This document shows positions 19,488-27,201 of a stretch of DNA of 64,000 nt, in pieces. The translations under genes and the position numbers were made by a program. The notes under the pieces are model-generated. The model was given only the letters and a program-made list of their open reading frames with translations, did not search any database and had not been told where the DNA came from. Positions within the stretch are counted from its first letter, which is position 1. Every line of letters begins with the position of its first letter. The stretch lies in contig NZ_AP025184.1 in the NCBI RefSeq assembly GCF_020886055.1, positions 434,001-498,000 on the forward strand. The letters are read 5' to 3'. Source of the stretch: Flavobacterium ammoniigenes. Lineage in GTDB: Bacteria > Bacteroidota > Bacteroidia > Flavobacteriales > Flavobacteriaceae.

Positions 19488-20552
19488 TTATTCTCCTTTT
19501 TTTGAAAACTCTTGTTTTGGTCTTATTTTCAAAGGATTTTGACTGATTTCTTGGTGTTGATTTCGCGAATGAAAAATATCAATCGCCAAATACACCGCTT
19601 CTTTGAACGAATTAAAATCGGCTATTCCTTTTCCTGCTATATCGTAGGCCGTGCCGTGATCGGGCGAAGTTCTAATTTTATTCAATCCTGCGGTATAATT
19701 TACGCCATTACCAAAAGACAAGGTCTTAAATGGAATCAAGCCTTGGTCGTGATAGGTAGCAATTACCGCATCGTATTTTTCGTATTGATTGCTTCCAAAA
19801 AAACCATCAGCCGGGAAAGGTCCAAAAACCAAAGTACCTTTTTCAAAAATCTTTTTCAAAGTTGGTTTTAAAATCGCATCGTCTTCATCGCCAATCACTC
19901 CACCGTCTCCACAATGTGGATTGACTCCTAATACAGCAATTCTAGGTTTGTTAATGCTAAAATCCTGAATTAACGATTGTTTTATTGTTTCAATTTTTTT
20001 AGTAATTAAGGCTTCTGTCAAATGAGAAGCTACCTCACTTACCGGTATATGATCGGTCAACAAGCCTACACGTAAATTATCTTGCACCATGAACATCAAC
20101 GCATCGCCTTCTAATTCTTGTGCCAAATAATCCGTATGACCAGGGAATTTAAACGTATCCGATTGACTATTGTATTTATTAATTGGAGCGGTTACCAATA
20201 CATCAACCTGGCCATCTTTCAATGCCTGGGTAGCGGCTACAAATGATTTGATAGCATACTCCCCAACAGTTGGATCATTGGTACCCAAATTCAGATCAAA
20301 ACCTTCTCTCCATACGTTCAACACATTGATTTTACCTACAACCAATTGATCTAAACGGTCAATTCCGTGCAAATTTATTTCGGATTCCAAGTTGCGTTTG
20401 ATGAACGAAAGTTGTTTTACATTAGCAAAAATAACAGGCGTACACAATTCCAACATTCTTACATCTTCAAATGTTTTTAGCACCACTTCGCTTCCAATAC
20501 CGTTTAAATCTCCGATCGAAATTCCAACAATTATATTTTCTGCTTTTTTCAT
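19488..20552 (-). CDS. pdxA: 4-hydroxythreonine-4-phosphate dehydrogenase
   Basis: A 354-residue PdxA of pyridoxal-5'-phosphate synthesis. It oxidises 4-phosphohydroxy-L-threonine. Metal-binding His residues sit in PGHTDYLAQE near residue 137 and in ATYHDQGLIPFK near 270, and the N-terminal SIGDLNGIGSE is the family start. It diverges from ribE with a 61-base gap, so the two promoters overlap. Confidence 0.95.
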   Translation of the reverse strand: MKKAENIIVGISIGDLNGIGSEVVLKTFEDVRMLELCTPVIFANVKQLSFIKRNLESEINLHGIDRLDQLVVGKINVLNVWREGFDLNLGTNDPTVGEYAIKSFVAATQALKDGQVDVLVTAPINKYNSQSDTFKFPGHTDYLAQELEGDALMFMVQDNLRVGLLTDHIPVSEVASHLTEALITKKIETIKQSLIQDFSINKPRIAVLGVNPHCGDGGVIGDEDDAILKPTLKKIFEKGTLVFGPFPADGFFGSNQYEKYDAVIATYHDQGLIPFKTLSFGNGVNYTAGLNKIRTSPDHGTAYDIAGKGIADFNSFKEAVYLAIDIFHSRNQHQEISQNPLKIRPKQEFSKKGE

Positions 20553-20575
20553 ACTGCCTTGAGCTTATTTATTAC

Positions 20576-20583
20576 TAATTTTG
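20576..20583 (+). promoter_or_regulatory. Promoter -7 element of ribE
   Basis: TAATTTTG, 30 bases before the ribE ATG. The -33 box is weak (TTG at 20559-20561 is closer than usual). Confidence 0.45.
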
Positions 20584-20613
20584 AACTGCAAATTTAGTAA
20601 AATAAAACAAGAA

Positions 20614-21201
20614 ATGTTTACAGGGATTATAGAAACACTCGGAAGAGTTCAAGAAATACAAAAAGACCAAGACAATGTCCATATTACAGTGGCATCAAGT
20701 ATAACTGGCGAATTAAAAATTGACCAAAGTGTAGCGCACAACGGAGTTTGCTTGACCGTAGTTGCTATTAAAGACAACACCTATACCGTAACGGCAATTG
20801 CCGAAACAATCAACAAAACCAATTTGTCTCACTGGAAAGTGGGAGACGCTATTAATTTGGAACGCGCCATGAAATTGGGCGATCGGTTGGACGGTCATAT
20901 TGTTCAAGGTCATGTGGATCAAATTGGAACTTGCGTTGCGATTGAAGAAGCAGGCGGGAGTTGGCACTACACTTTTGAATACGACTCAGCTCTCAACAAC
21001 ATCACCATAGAAAAAGGTTCAATTACGGTAAACGGAGTCAGTTTAACGGTTGTCAATTCAAAAGCAAATCAATTTAGCGTAGCCATTATTCCCTATACTT
21101 ACGAGCATACTAATTTCAATGCGTTTCAAATTGGCACTGTTATCAATTTAGAGTTCGATGTGATTGGGAAGTACGTGAGCCGTTTGCACGGAAACAGATA
21201 A
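20614..21201 (+). CDS. ribE: Riboflavin synthase alpha subunit
   Basis: 195 residues starting MFTGIIETLGRV, the invariant start of the family; an upstream in-frame TTG at 20581 would add unconserved residues and overlaps the promoter. Two homologous lumazine-binding halves are visible, the second from about residue 98 with GHVDQIGT before it. It joins two 6,7-dimethyl-8-ribityllumazine molecules to make riboflavin. Its terminator ends at the element boundary. Confidence 0.95.
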   Translation: MFTGIIETLGRVQEIQKDQDNVHITVASSITGELKIDQSVAHNGVCLTVVAIKDNTYTVTAIAETINKTNLSHWKVGDAINLERAMKLGDRLDGHIVQGHVDQIGTCVAIEEAGGSWHYTFEYDSALNNITIEKGSITVNGVSLTVVNSKANQFSVAIIPYTYEHTNFNAFQIGTVINLEFDVIGKYVSRLHGNR

Positions 21202-21217
21202 ATAAATCTAATTTAAT

Positions 21218-21251
21218 AAAAAAGCCTTTCAATTATTGAAAGGCTTTTTTT
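21218..21251 (+). terminator. Terminator of ribE
   Basis: AAAGCCTTTCAAT and ATTGAAAGGCTTT around a single base, followed by T-run. It abuts the att repeat, so insertion left ribE termination intact. Confidence 0.92.
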
Positions 21252-21294
21252 GTGGTCCCACCTGGGCTCGAACCAGGGACCACCTGATTATGAG
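21252..21294. repeat. attL: 43-bp direct repeat, 3' fragment of a tRNA gene
   Basis: Identical over 43 bases to 35399-35441. It corresponds to the discriminator base through the anticodon arm of the tRNA read on the minus strand. The tRNA 5' part is missing here, so this is the displaced 3' end left by site-specific integration. Confidence 0.92.
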
Positions 21295-21394
21295 CAGAAA
21301 ATGCAAAAATGAACCAAGCCTTAATCCCACTGAAATCAAGGGTTTATTTCAAATAGATCTATTTAAAACTTGTACCTTTTAGCACTGACTTTCA

Positions 21395-21416
21395 AAAACC
21401 ATGCTTAAAACCATGC
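21395..21416 (+). repeat. Left arm-type repeat (doubled CCATGC)
   Basis: Two copies of AAAACCATGC separated by two T. A near-identical doubled motif in the same orientation lies at 35328-35348 inside the right end. The pair resembles integrase arm-binding sites; inferred. Confidence 0.55.
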
Positions 21417-21486
21417 ACACGATGGTTAGAAAACAACACCTGAATATGTTGAGATTCTATTCAAAATAAAAAAATATTAAAAAATA

Positions 21487-21517
21487 TTTGCATATTTAAA
21501 ATAAGTCAGTAATTTTG
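21487..21517 (+). promoter_or_regulatory. Flavobacterial promoter of the first element gene
   Basis: TTTG (21487-21490), 19 bases, TAATTTTG (21510-21517), with the ATG at 21540. Both elements match the flavobacterial consensus, so the integration module can be read by host polymerase. Confidence 0.7.
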
Positions 21518-21539
21518 CCTTAAATTTAAAAATAAAAAA

Positions 21540-22142
21540 ATGATCGACTTTTTGCAACACCTATTATTTGGGAACGAGAGCCATATTGTGTATTTGTTTT
21601 TTTTCTTTTATAATAATATACCATTGAAAAATTTAAACTTTCAGGACAGCTCCAGTGATGAGTTTCTGCACTTCATCGACAATGACAACTTCAAGCCATC
21701 AACGCTAACACAACTTGAAAACGGTCCCTATTTAAAAAAACTTGAGGATTTAAAAAAAGAAGTTCGGGCTTTTTATGAGTTATCAAATCATGATGTCACT
21801 AATATTATTGATAATGATGGTAAGAAAATATCGAACATTATTCATATGAAAAACATATCACATGCATTTAAAAATTATTTGGTCCAAATCAGACGACTAC
21901 GAATGGTTATTGAACCAGAATTCAATATTACGCGTGTGGTTCAACCCTCAAACCAAATATGCTACTTAGCAGCAAGAGGCTATTGGTTTGATGATTCGGG
22001 GAAAAAGAAGAGAGTCTTCACCCGAAACTTTGGAAAAGAAATAGATTACCCTAAAGGTAAAGATGATCCAAATGCGTATGAAGATGCTAGGAGAGAGATT
22101 CAAATCTTAGCGATCAATGAATACGAAAGTCTATATCCTTAG
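21540..22142 (+). CDS. Uncharacterised element protein
   Basis: I do not recognise this 200-residue protein. The N-terminus is hydrophobic and aromatic (LFFFFYNNIP near residue 20), followed by a charged, mostly helical middle. The C-terminal half contains QICYLAARGYWFDDSGKKKR and a conserved-looking acidic end. It is the first gene inside attL, behind a strong promoter, and sits upstream of the Xis-like gene and integrase in the same direction. A role in integration or its control is possible from position only. Confidence 0.65.
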   Translation: MIDFLQHLLFGNESHIVYLFFFFYNNIPLKNLNFQDSSSDEFLHFIDNDNFKPSTLTQLENGPYLKKLEDLKKEVRAFYELSNHDVTNIIDNDGKKISNIIHMKNISHAFKNYLVQIRRLRMVIEPEFNITRVVQPSNQICYLAARGYWFDDSGKKKRVFTRNFGKEIDYPKGKDDPNAYEDARREIQILAINEYESLYP

Positions 22143-22206
22143 ACTTTTTTTTAAATCAATTTTATAAGTCTTTTTTATTGACTTAATATATTAAACTAAA
22201 ATATAT

Positions 22207-22359
22207 ATGATAAAAATGCCAGGTGATAGATTAGAAAAAAAGCTGATCGACGATATAATATGCGAATTAAACACAGACACACCTAAACCAAAATTGAAAG
22301 ATAAGTTTAAAATAGCTTATCGATTTATTCTAAACAAATTTAAAAAAACAAAAAGATGA
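22207..22359 (+). CDS. Small 50-residue protein coupled to Xis-like gene
   Basis: A short reading frame beginning MIKMPGDRLEKKLIDD and ending in a basic KKTKR tail. Its TGA stop overlaps the ATG of the next gene in the sequence ATGA, which suggests translational coupling. Composition is charged and helical. No family is recognised. Support is the overlap, the direction, and coding-like composition. Confidence 0.5.
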   Translation: MIKMPGDRLEKKLIDDIICELNTDTPKPKLKDKFKIAYRFILNKFKKTKR

Positions 22360-22565
22360 TAAACTATAACAAATATATGACTGTAAGAATGCTACACCAG
22401 TACATCAAACTCTCCGAATCTTATATATACAAAAAGGTGAGCTCTAATACAATTCCACACATAAAAGTGAATCGATCAACCTTATTTGATAAAGATATAA
22501 TCGATCACTGGCTTGCAAACGGATGTGAAATGAGAGAAGATCTACCACAACTAATAAAACTATAA
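22356..22565 (+). CDS. Excisionase-like helix-turn-helix protein
   Basis: A 69-residue protein with the helix-turn-helix/wing layout of the Xis/MerR-like DNA-binding family: MTVRMLHQYIKLSESYIYKKV, then IPHIKVNRSTLFDKDIIDHWL. Proteins of this type in Bacteroidota elements bind the attachment region and bias the integrase to excision. It overlaps the upstream small gene by four bases and ends four bases before the integrase start, so the three are one unit. Confidence 0.82.
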   Translation: MINYNKYMTVRMLHQYIKLSESYIYKKVSSNTIPHIKVNRSTLFDKDIIDHWLANGCEMREDLPQLIKL

Positions 22566-22569
22566 TCAA

Positions 22570-23784
22570 ATGGCAAAATTTAACTTATATCTCGACACCA
22601 GAGTGGAGAAAAAGGGAGGTCTATACAATCTGACTATTCGTGTAAATGTGGGGAACGAGCAATTTTTTTTGATAATCAGCAAAATGACTATAGTTCAACA
22701 TCATAATATTTTCGTCAAGACATCAATGGATAAAGCAAGCATTGAATTTAGGGAAACTTGTACATTATACATTAACAAATGTGAAAAAATATATCGAGAC
22801 CAAAAACAATTTAATAAAGATGAATTTAGAACATTGTTTTTCAAAAAAGAAGAAGAAAGTAACAACACAGGATCTTTGTTCTTGAGTGATCTTTTTGATC
22901 AATTTATAAATGAGAATAAATCTTTGAAACCTAAGACACAAAAACATTTTCAATACACCAGAAATGTATTTAGTAATCATAGCCCTAACATTAATGTGTT
23001 AGATATAAATCCCGCATATATAAATCAATTTGTAAAAACAAGAACTAAAAACAATGTGACACAGAGTGCCATCGACTCTAGTTTGAGAGATCTAAGACGT
23101 ATAATCAATTACTTTTCAAATGAAAACTGTGTTATACCATCTAGCTATAGATATCCTTTTGGTAAAGGTGGTTACTCCATTCAAAATTTCTTTCCTAGGA
23201 AATTAGTGATGTCAAACGATAACATAAAAAGTATAATCGAGTTAAAGGAATTTTCATCAGAACACGAAGAATATGCCAAGAATATATGGGAGATCCTTTA
23301 CCGATGTAACGGTATCAATTTCGCAGATCTATTAAGGATGCGTTGGGACAATATAAAAGGAGATTACCTGATATTCTTTAGAAAAAAAACAGAAACTACC
23401 CGTAAGAACAATAAAAAAGAAATCGTGGTCCCGTTGAGTAATGAACTATTAGCACTTTTTGAACGTGTTGGTAAGAAGCATAGTCCATTCATAATAGGAA
23501 AGTTAAATGAAGGTTATGCCGATAATACATTCGAAAACAAAAGTAAAAAGATGAGTAAACAAATTAATAAAGATCTAAAAAGTTTGGGAACTAAACTTGG
23601 TATAACAATACCATTGAAACTAAAAACTGCTCGTGATGCTTATGCTACTTCACTTCGAAGAGCTGGTGTTTCAAAAGACGACATCGGGGAAATGCTGGGG
23701 CATTCTAATTCAATCGTGACTGAGCACTATCTAGCTAGTATAGATTTAGAAAGTACTAAAGCTATAAATCAGCACTTACTGTAA
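22570..23784 (+). CDS. Tyrosine recombinase (element integrase)
   Basis: 404 residues. An N-terminal arm-binding part (about 1-100), a SAM-like core-binding domain (about 105-205) and a catalytic domain. The catalytic set is visible: Arg245 in YRCNGINFADLL, Arg355 in KTARDAYATSL, His378 in MLGHSNS and Tyr387 in EHYLAS. The usual HxxR first His is Lys here, as in a number of Bacteroidota element integrases. It would recombine the 43-bp core at the tRNA. Confidence 0.93.
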   Translation: MAKFNLYLDTRVEKKGGLYNLTIRVNVGNEQFFLIISKMTIVQHHNIFVKTSMDKASIEFRETCTLYINKCEKIYRDQKQFNKDEFRTLFFKKEEESNNTGSLFLSDLFDQFINENKSLKPKTQKHFQYTRNVFSNHSPNINVLDINPAYINQFVKTRTKNNVTQSAIDSSLRDLRRIINYFSNENCVIPSSYRYPFGKGGYSIQNFFPRKLVMSNDNIKSIIELKEFSSEHEEYAKNIWEILYRCNGINFADLLRMRWDNIKGDYLIFFRKKTETTRKNNKKEIVVPLSNELLALFERVGKKHSPFIIGKLNEGYADNTFENKSKKMSKQINKDLKSLGTKLGITIPLKLKTARDAYATSLRRAGVSKDDIGEMLGHSNSIVTEHYLASIDLESTKAINQHLL

Positions 23785-23821
23785 CCAAGTTTGTAAACTA
23801 AGTCTTTTTTCAATTGAAAAT

Positions 23822-23870
23822 TAATAATAACCTCTGTTACTTATTATTGGCCTCGCTGATAATTACAATA
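23822..23870 (+). promoter_or_regulatory. Conserved leader element, copy 1
   Basis: Starts CCTCTGTTACTTAT at 23831 and continues through GGCCTCGC to GATAATTA; it lies 59 bases before the ATG at 23890. It aligns with copy 2 over about 40 bases with one gap. An 8-bp stem (AATAATAA at 23823-23830, TTATTATT at 23841-23848) can form. Function unknown: promoter for the element polymerase, RNA leader or origin are all open. Confidence 0.6.
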
Positions 23871-23889
23871 GAAAAATAAAAAACTAATT

Positions 23890-24393
23890 ATGGAAAAACA
23901 ATTAAATAGAATCGCTAAAAATCTACAAGAAAGCATTGAAAATACTTTTAATAATGAACCTACAGGAATTTGCTACCTAACTGGACATTGCATGACTGAA
24001 ATTTTAAATACTATGGGATATAAAACCAAAAAAGTAACTGGAAAATTAGCTTTGAAATATAAAAATATGGATAAATATGCAGTTTATGGAAAATTAAAAG
24101 GTTCCGATGTAGGTGATTATCATACATGGTGTGAGTTGGATTCTGATGGTAAAATATATATTGTTGACGCTGGCTTAAAATACAACAAAAAAGGATTAAG
24201 AGATTTTTTTAAAATCAAATTAAGTGATAAAATACCAAGCATTTTAGTTACTGATGAAAGAAACACATATAATTGGAAATATATTCAAGATGATAATTTA
24301 GAAACTAAATCCTTATCATTTTTACATAAAATTTCCGATTCAGTAATTCAAAAAATAATTTCAAATACATTAGAAAAAAGTAATCCGATATAA
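23890..24393 (+). CDS. Transglutaminase-like cysteine enzyme candidate
   Basis: A 167-residue protein with no clear named family. The order of residues fits the transglutaminase/papain-like fold: Cys28 and Cys34 in ICYLTGHCMTEIL at a helix start, His78 in DYHTWCELD, and Asp93 in IYIVDAGL, each beta strand and spacing as expected for a Cys-His-Asp triad. No signal peptide, so cytoplasmic. It sits between the integrase and the polymerase-like gene and shares a leader motif with the latter. It might be a peptidase, acyltransferase or toxin; none is shown. Confidence 0.6.
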   Translation: MEKQLNRIAKNLQESIENTFNNEPTGICYLTGHCMTEILNTMGYKTKKVTGKLALKYKNMDKYAVYGKLKGSDVGDYHTWCELDSDGKIYIVDAGLKYNKKGLRDFFKIKLSDKIPSILVTDERNTYNWKYIQDDNLETKSLSFLHKISDSVIQKIISNTLEKSNPI

Positions 24394-24431
24394 ATTAATT
24401 AACTAATGAAGATGTTTAATTATATCCGACA

Positions 24432-24480
24432 TAATCAAAACCTCGGTCACTTATAGTGGGCTCGCAGATATTTATAAATA
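24432..24480 (+). promoter_or_regulatory. Conserved leader element, copy 2
   Basis: Starts CCTCGGTCACTTATAGTGGG at 24441 and runs through CTCGCAGATATTTA; the ATG at 24504 is 63 bases after its start. A CACT-TAT-AGTG hairpin is possible. The core CACTTATAGTGGG loosely resembles the T7-type promoter core CACTATAGGG, which is suggestive only because the downstream gene looks like a T7-type polymerase. Confidence 0.6.
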
Positions 24481-24503
24481 ATAAAATTAAATAAAAGACA
24501 ATT

Positions 24504-26174
24504 ATGAAATATAAATTGAAAGAAGGAAGAGTTCCTTCAAATTTAAATATTGATGAATTAATTAATAATATAGAAAGAAATGAGACTTATAAACAATTTG
24601 TAAAAGATGGAATGGTATATTTTTTATCTCTTTTATGTATTGATGAAGAATATCCTGATCATATGGTAGAAAATGGATATATAATTTTAAATGATAAGAT
24701 GCTTCAAGAAGTTATTGGTAAGGGTGGTAAAACATCTAGGACTGCTACTATTAAGAATATTTTAAAGTATAATAAAATTATAGATTGTTTACCTTATGAT
24801 AAAAAGAAGAAATCTTATAGTTTTAGATTAAATGAGAATTATAATACTGGCTGCACTTTAAGTATTGAGTTTAGTGAAAGAATATCTGGTGTATTAGCTA
24901 AAATTAATTCTACTAAGACGTCAAAGCAGATAGCAGAAGAATTGTTGTTATTTGACAATGATAACAAGGAATATCCACATTTAATAGATCAATTTAATGT
25001 TCATGACTTTTCTGTGGACCATAATTTATTGAAAGCTTTTTTGTTGGCGGTGGTAGATAAATCAACGGATTATTATGCTGATAAAAAGTACACAAATTAT
25101 AGTTTTCTTAGTTTATTCAGTTTTATTGGCAAATCATTGAAATTGCTAACCAAATTAGAAGAGCGTAGTATCAATTTTAATTCTTCTGAAAACAATCATA
25201 GATTTTATAATGGACTAACAAACCTACCTAAGGTGTTAAGACAATTTTTGTTTATTAATGGTAAGGAGATTGGCGAAGTTGATATGTCAGCGTGTCAAGT
25301 ATATATTTTTGCTTCTATTTTAAACCCTCAATTTTGTAGTTCTGAATCCGATTCCGAATATCACATCAACAACATCTATCCTAAATTAATGCACTTTTTT
25401 AAAAATTTAGATATTATTAATTTTAGCCGCAAACCTGGCAACACTAATTATGTCTTGGGTGAATATTTCAATGATAACGACAAAAAAGAGATTGAAGAAT
25501 TTTCAGACTTCGATTTTGCCAACAAAGACTTTTATTCTTCGCTTGCTGAAGATATTTTTAAAAAAGAAACAGATCTTGAAGTAATAAATGATGAAGTCAT
25601 TAAATTAAATAGAAATTCTGTCAAGAAGAGCATCATGAATATCTTGTTTAATTCAAATGAAATACACAGAGGAGCTGACCGTGTTAACAGAGGTTTCGAA
25701 ACTAAATACCCTCAAGTTGATAATTTCATTACTCTTTTTCATCGACTGTATACATCTCGTGACTTCGCCATACTACTTCAACGATGCGAAGCATTTATTG
25801 TGTTAGAGAAAGCTACATTTAATATACTAGAGAATCACCCAACAGCTCCAATATTCACGATTCACGATTGCATTATCACTACCATGGATCACATAAAATT
25901 AGTTGAGTATGAGATGGTCAAAGAAATTGAAGAACTAACCAAGAAGAAGGTAGGAGTAAAATCTGAACAAATAAGTTTTCATAGACAAAGTCCCAATGAA
26001 ACTCAAATAGATGAAATCCTCTTAAAACACAAAATAACTTCAAAAAGTCTGAATAAGAAACTCATTAATATTAACGAGTCGAATATAGATTTAGCTGTAA
26101 AATACCTTTACGGTGACAATCCTGTGAAACTAGCTGAATGGAATAAGAAATTAAAACGAAGTATTCAAACCTAG
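24504..26174 (+). CDS. Single-subunit polymerase-like protein (probable TV-Pol)
   Basis: 556 residues. An N-terminal part (about 30-125) looks like a winged-helix DNA-binding domain. The palm motifs of T7-type RNA polymerases and family A DNA polymerases follow: motif A VDMSACQ with Asp260, preceded by LTNLPKVLRQFL; motif B Arg370-x3-Lys374-x3-Met378-x3-Phe382; motif C FTIHDCI with His454-Asp455. These have the order and spacing of the real enzymes, so catalysis is plausible. The family known as TV-Pol (transposon/viral polymerases) fits best. Whether it makes DNA or RNA is not decided. Codon use is very AT-rich, unlike the flanking chromosome. Confidence 0.75.
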   Translation: MKYKLKEGRVPSNLNIDELINNIERNETYKQFVKDGMVYFLSLLCIDEEYPDHMVENGYIILNDKMLQEVIGKGGKTSRTATIKNILKYNKIIDCLPYDKKKKSYSFRLNENYNTGCTLSIEFSERISGVLAKINSTKTSKQIAEELLLFDNDNKEYPHLIDQFNVHDFSVDHNLLKAFLLAVVDKSTDYYADKKYTNYSFLSLFSFIGKSLKLLTKLEERSINFNSSENNHRFYNGLTNLPKVLRQFLFINGKEIGEVDMSACQVYIFASILNPQFCSSESDSEYHINNIYPKLMHFFKNLDIINFSRKPGNTNYVLGEYFNDNDKKEIEEFSDFDFANKDFYSSLAEDIFKKETDLEVINDEVIKLNRNSVKKSIMNILFNSNEIHRGADRVNRGFETKYPQVDNFITLFHRLYTSRDFAILLQRCEAFIVLEKATFNILENHPTAPIFTIHDCIITTMDHIKLVEYEMVKEIEELTKKKVGVKSEQISFHRQSPNETQIDEILLKHKITSKSLNKKLININESNIDLAVKYLYGDNPVKLAEWNKKLKRSIQT

Positions 26175-26199
26175 TATAAGGAAACAGGATATAATCACC

Positions 26200-26237
26200 T
26201 CAATATGTCGTATTTCATACATCAATATGTCGTATTT
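26200..26237. repeat. Two direct repeats with 22-bp period
   Basis: TCAATATGTCGTATTT at 26200-26215 and again at 26222-26237. The spacing is close to two helical turns, so a protein could bind both on one DNA face. Iteron or operator are the likely readings. Confidence 0.65.
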
Positions 26238-26521
26238 AACACATATAAAAAAATTATTCAAATCAATAACAATTGGCAATGAAATAGGACCTTACCAGTG
26301 ATTTTACGAGTTTTAAACTCTTAAGAAGAATTGATGTATTCGTTAATCATTGGCAACTTTTTTAAAAAAACCATTAAAATAATTACAATAAACTGGCGTA
26401 GGTCATTTATTCCTTTTACACTCGCCTTGTGAAATATTAGACTATAGTCATACACACCACAAAACAAATATTTCATAGAATAAGTAAACATATCATAAGT
26501 TCCGTGCAAAAAGCACCATCC

Positions 26522-26529
26522 TATATTTG
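26522..26529 (+). promoter_or_regulatory. Promoter -7 element of the serine recombinase
   Basis: TATATTTG, a perfect TAnnTTTG, 30 bases before the ATG at 26560. The -33 element is poor. Confidence 0.55.
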
Positions 26530-26559
26530 CACAATTTTCTATTATAAATCAACACTATT

Positions 26560-27201
26560 ATGAAGAAAGCACGTTACATTCGTCAGAGCACCAAAAATCA
26601 AACAAACCTTCGTCAGCTTATAAAAGCACATCCAGATGAAACTTTGTTCATTGACATAATAAGTGGTTCGGTTCCATTTGCTGAAAGACCAGAAGGGAAA
26701 AAGTTGATTGAGGCAATTGATGCTGGCGAAATTAATTATTTAAGCTTTCACGCGATTGATCGCTGTGGACGTGATACTATTAACGTTTTGCAATCTCTGA
26801 AATACCTCTTTGATAAAGGAGTAGTTGTTAAAATCGACAATTTGGGATTAGAATCAATGATAAATGGAAAAGCAAATCCTGTATTTAACCTATTAACCAC
26901 AATTTTAAGTGAGCTTAGCTCATTGGAGAAAAATAGCCTGCTTGAGCGTCAGAAAGAAGGAATTATAGCGGCTCGTCTGAGAAATCCTTTCCTATATAAA
27001 GGAAGAAAGCTAGGCACAATGGATTCAATGGAAGTAACATTATCAAAACACAAACGTACGGTGAAGGCACTTAAAACGAACCCTACATTATCGTTAAGAC
27101 AAATAGCAAAATTATCATCAGATTCAGATTATAAAGTTTCTGCTAATACTGTAAAAAAAGTTAAGGAGATATTAAATATTAATAAATGTAAATTGAAATG
27201 A
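26560..27201 (+). CDS. Serine recombinase (resolvase/invertase family)
   Basis: A 213-residue small serine recombinase. The nucleophile is Ser10 in YIRQSTKNQT, and IDRCGRD near residue 68 holds the conserved Arg pair. A short helical linker with LERQKEGI near 130 and a C-terminal Hin-like helix-turn-helix (about 170-205) complete the fold. It could resolve element dimers or invert a segment. The direct repeats at 26200-26237 or the GC-rich palindromes at 27265-27340 are possible sites. Confidence 0.9.
   Translation: MKKARYIRQSTKNQTNLRQLIKAHPDETLFIDIISGSVPFAERPEGKKLIEAIDAGEINYLSFHAIDRCGRDTINVLQSLKYLFDKGVVVKIDNLGLESMINGKANPVFNLLTTILSELSSLEKNSLLERQKEGIIAARLRNPFLYKGRKLGTMDSMEVTLSKHKRTVKALKTNPTLSLRQIAKLSSDSDYKVSANTVKKVKEILNINKCKLK

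Larger units (their letters stand above)
21202..21539. other. Left junction of the integrative element, no gene
   Basis: This gap holds, in order, the ribE terminator, the 43-bp att repeat (a tRNA 3' fragment), one arm of a 13-bp inverted repeat (21333-21345), a doubled CCATGC repeat (21395-21416) and a strong promoter (21487-21517). No coding sequence is seen. Confidence 0.8.
26175..26559. other. Intergenic region with direct repeats and promoter
   Basis: After the polymerase-like gene this 385-base stretch holds two 16-bp direct repeats (26200-26237) and, near its end, the promoter of the serine recombinase. The rest is AT-rich with no supported gene. Confidence 0.6.

Noticed and set aside
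20581..20613. Upstream TTG start for ribE
   Set aside because: It overlaps the -7 element TAATTTTG and adds residues before the invariant MFTGII start.
21253..21294. Second tRNA gene at the left end
   Set aside because: Only the 3' part from the anticodon arm is present; the D-arm and 5' acceptor strand are missing, so it is an att fragment.
24441..24460. A true phage T7 promoter
   Set aside because: The match to the T7 core is loose with insertions, and copy 1 at 23831 fits T7 even less. Any promoter role would be for the element's own polymerase.
23822..24503. Retron or other RNA-templated system
   Set aside because: No reverse transcriptase motif (YxDD) occurs in the neighbouring proteins. 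The polymerase motifs are of the T7/Pol A kind.
26321..26509. 62-residue minus-strand reading frame
   Set aside because: Lies between two plus-strand genes, has no promoter, no family pattern and low-complexity hydrophobic composition.
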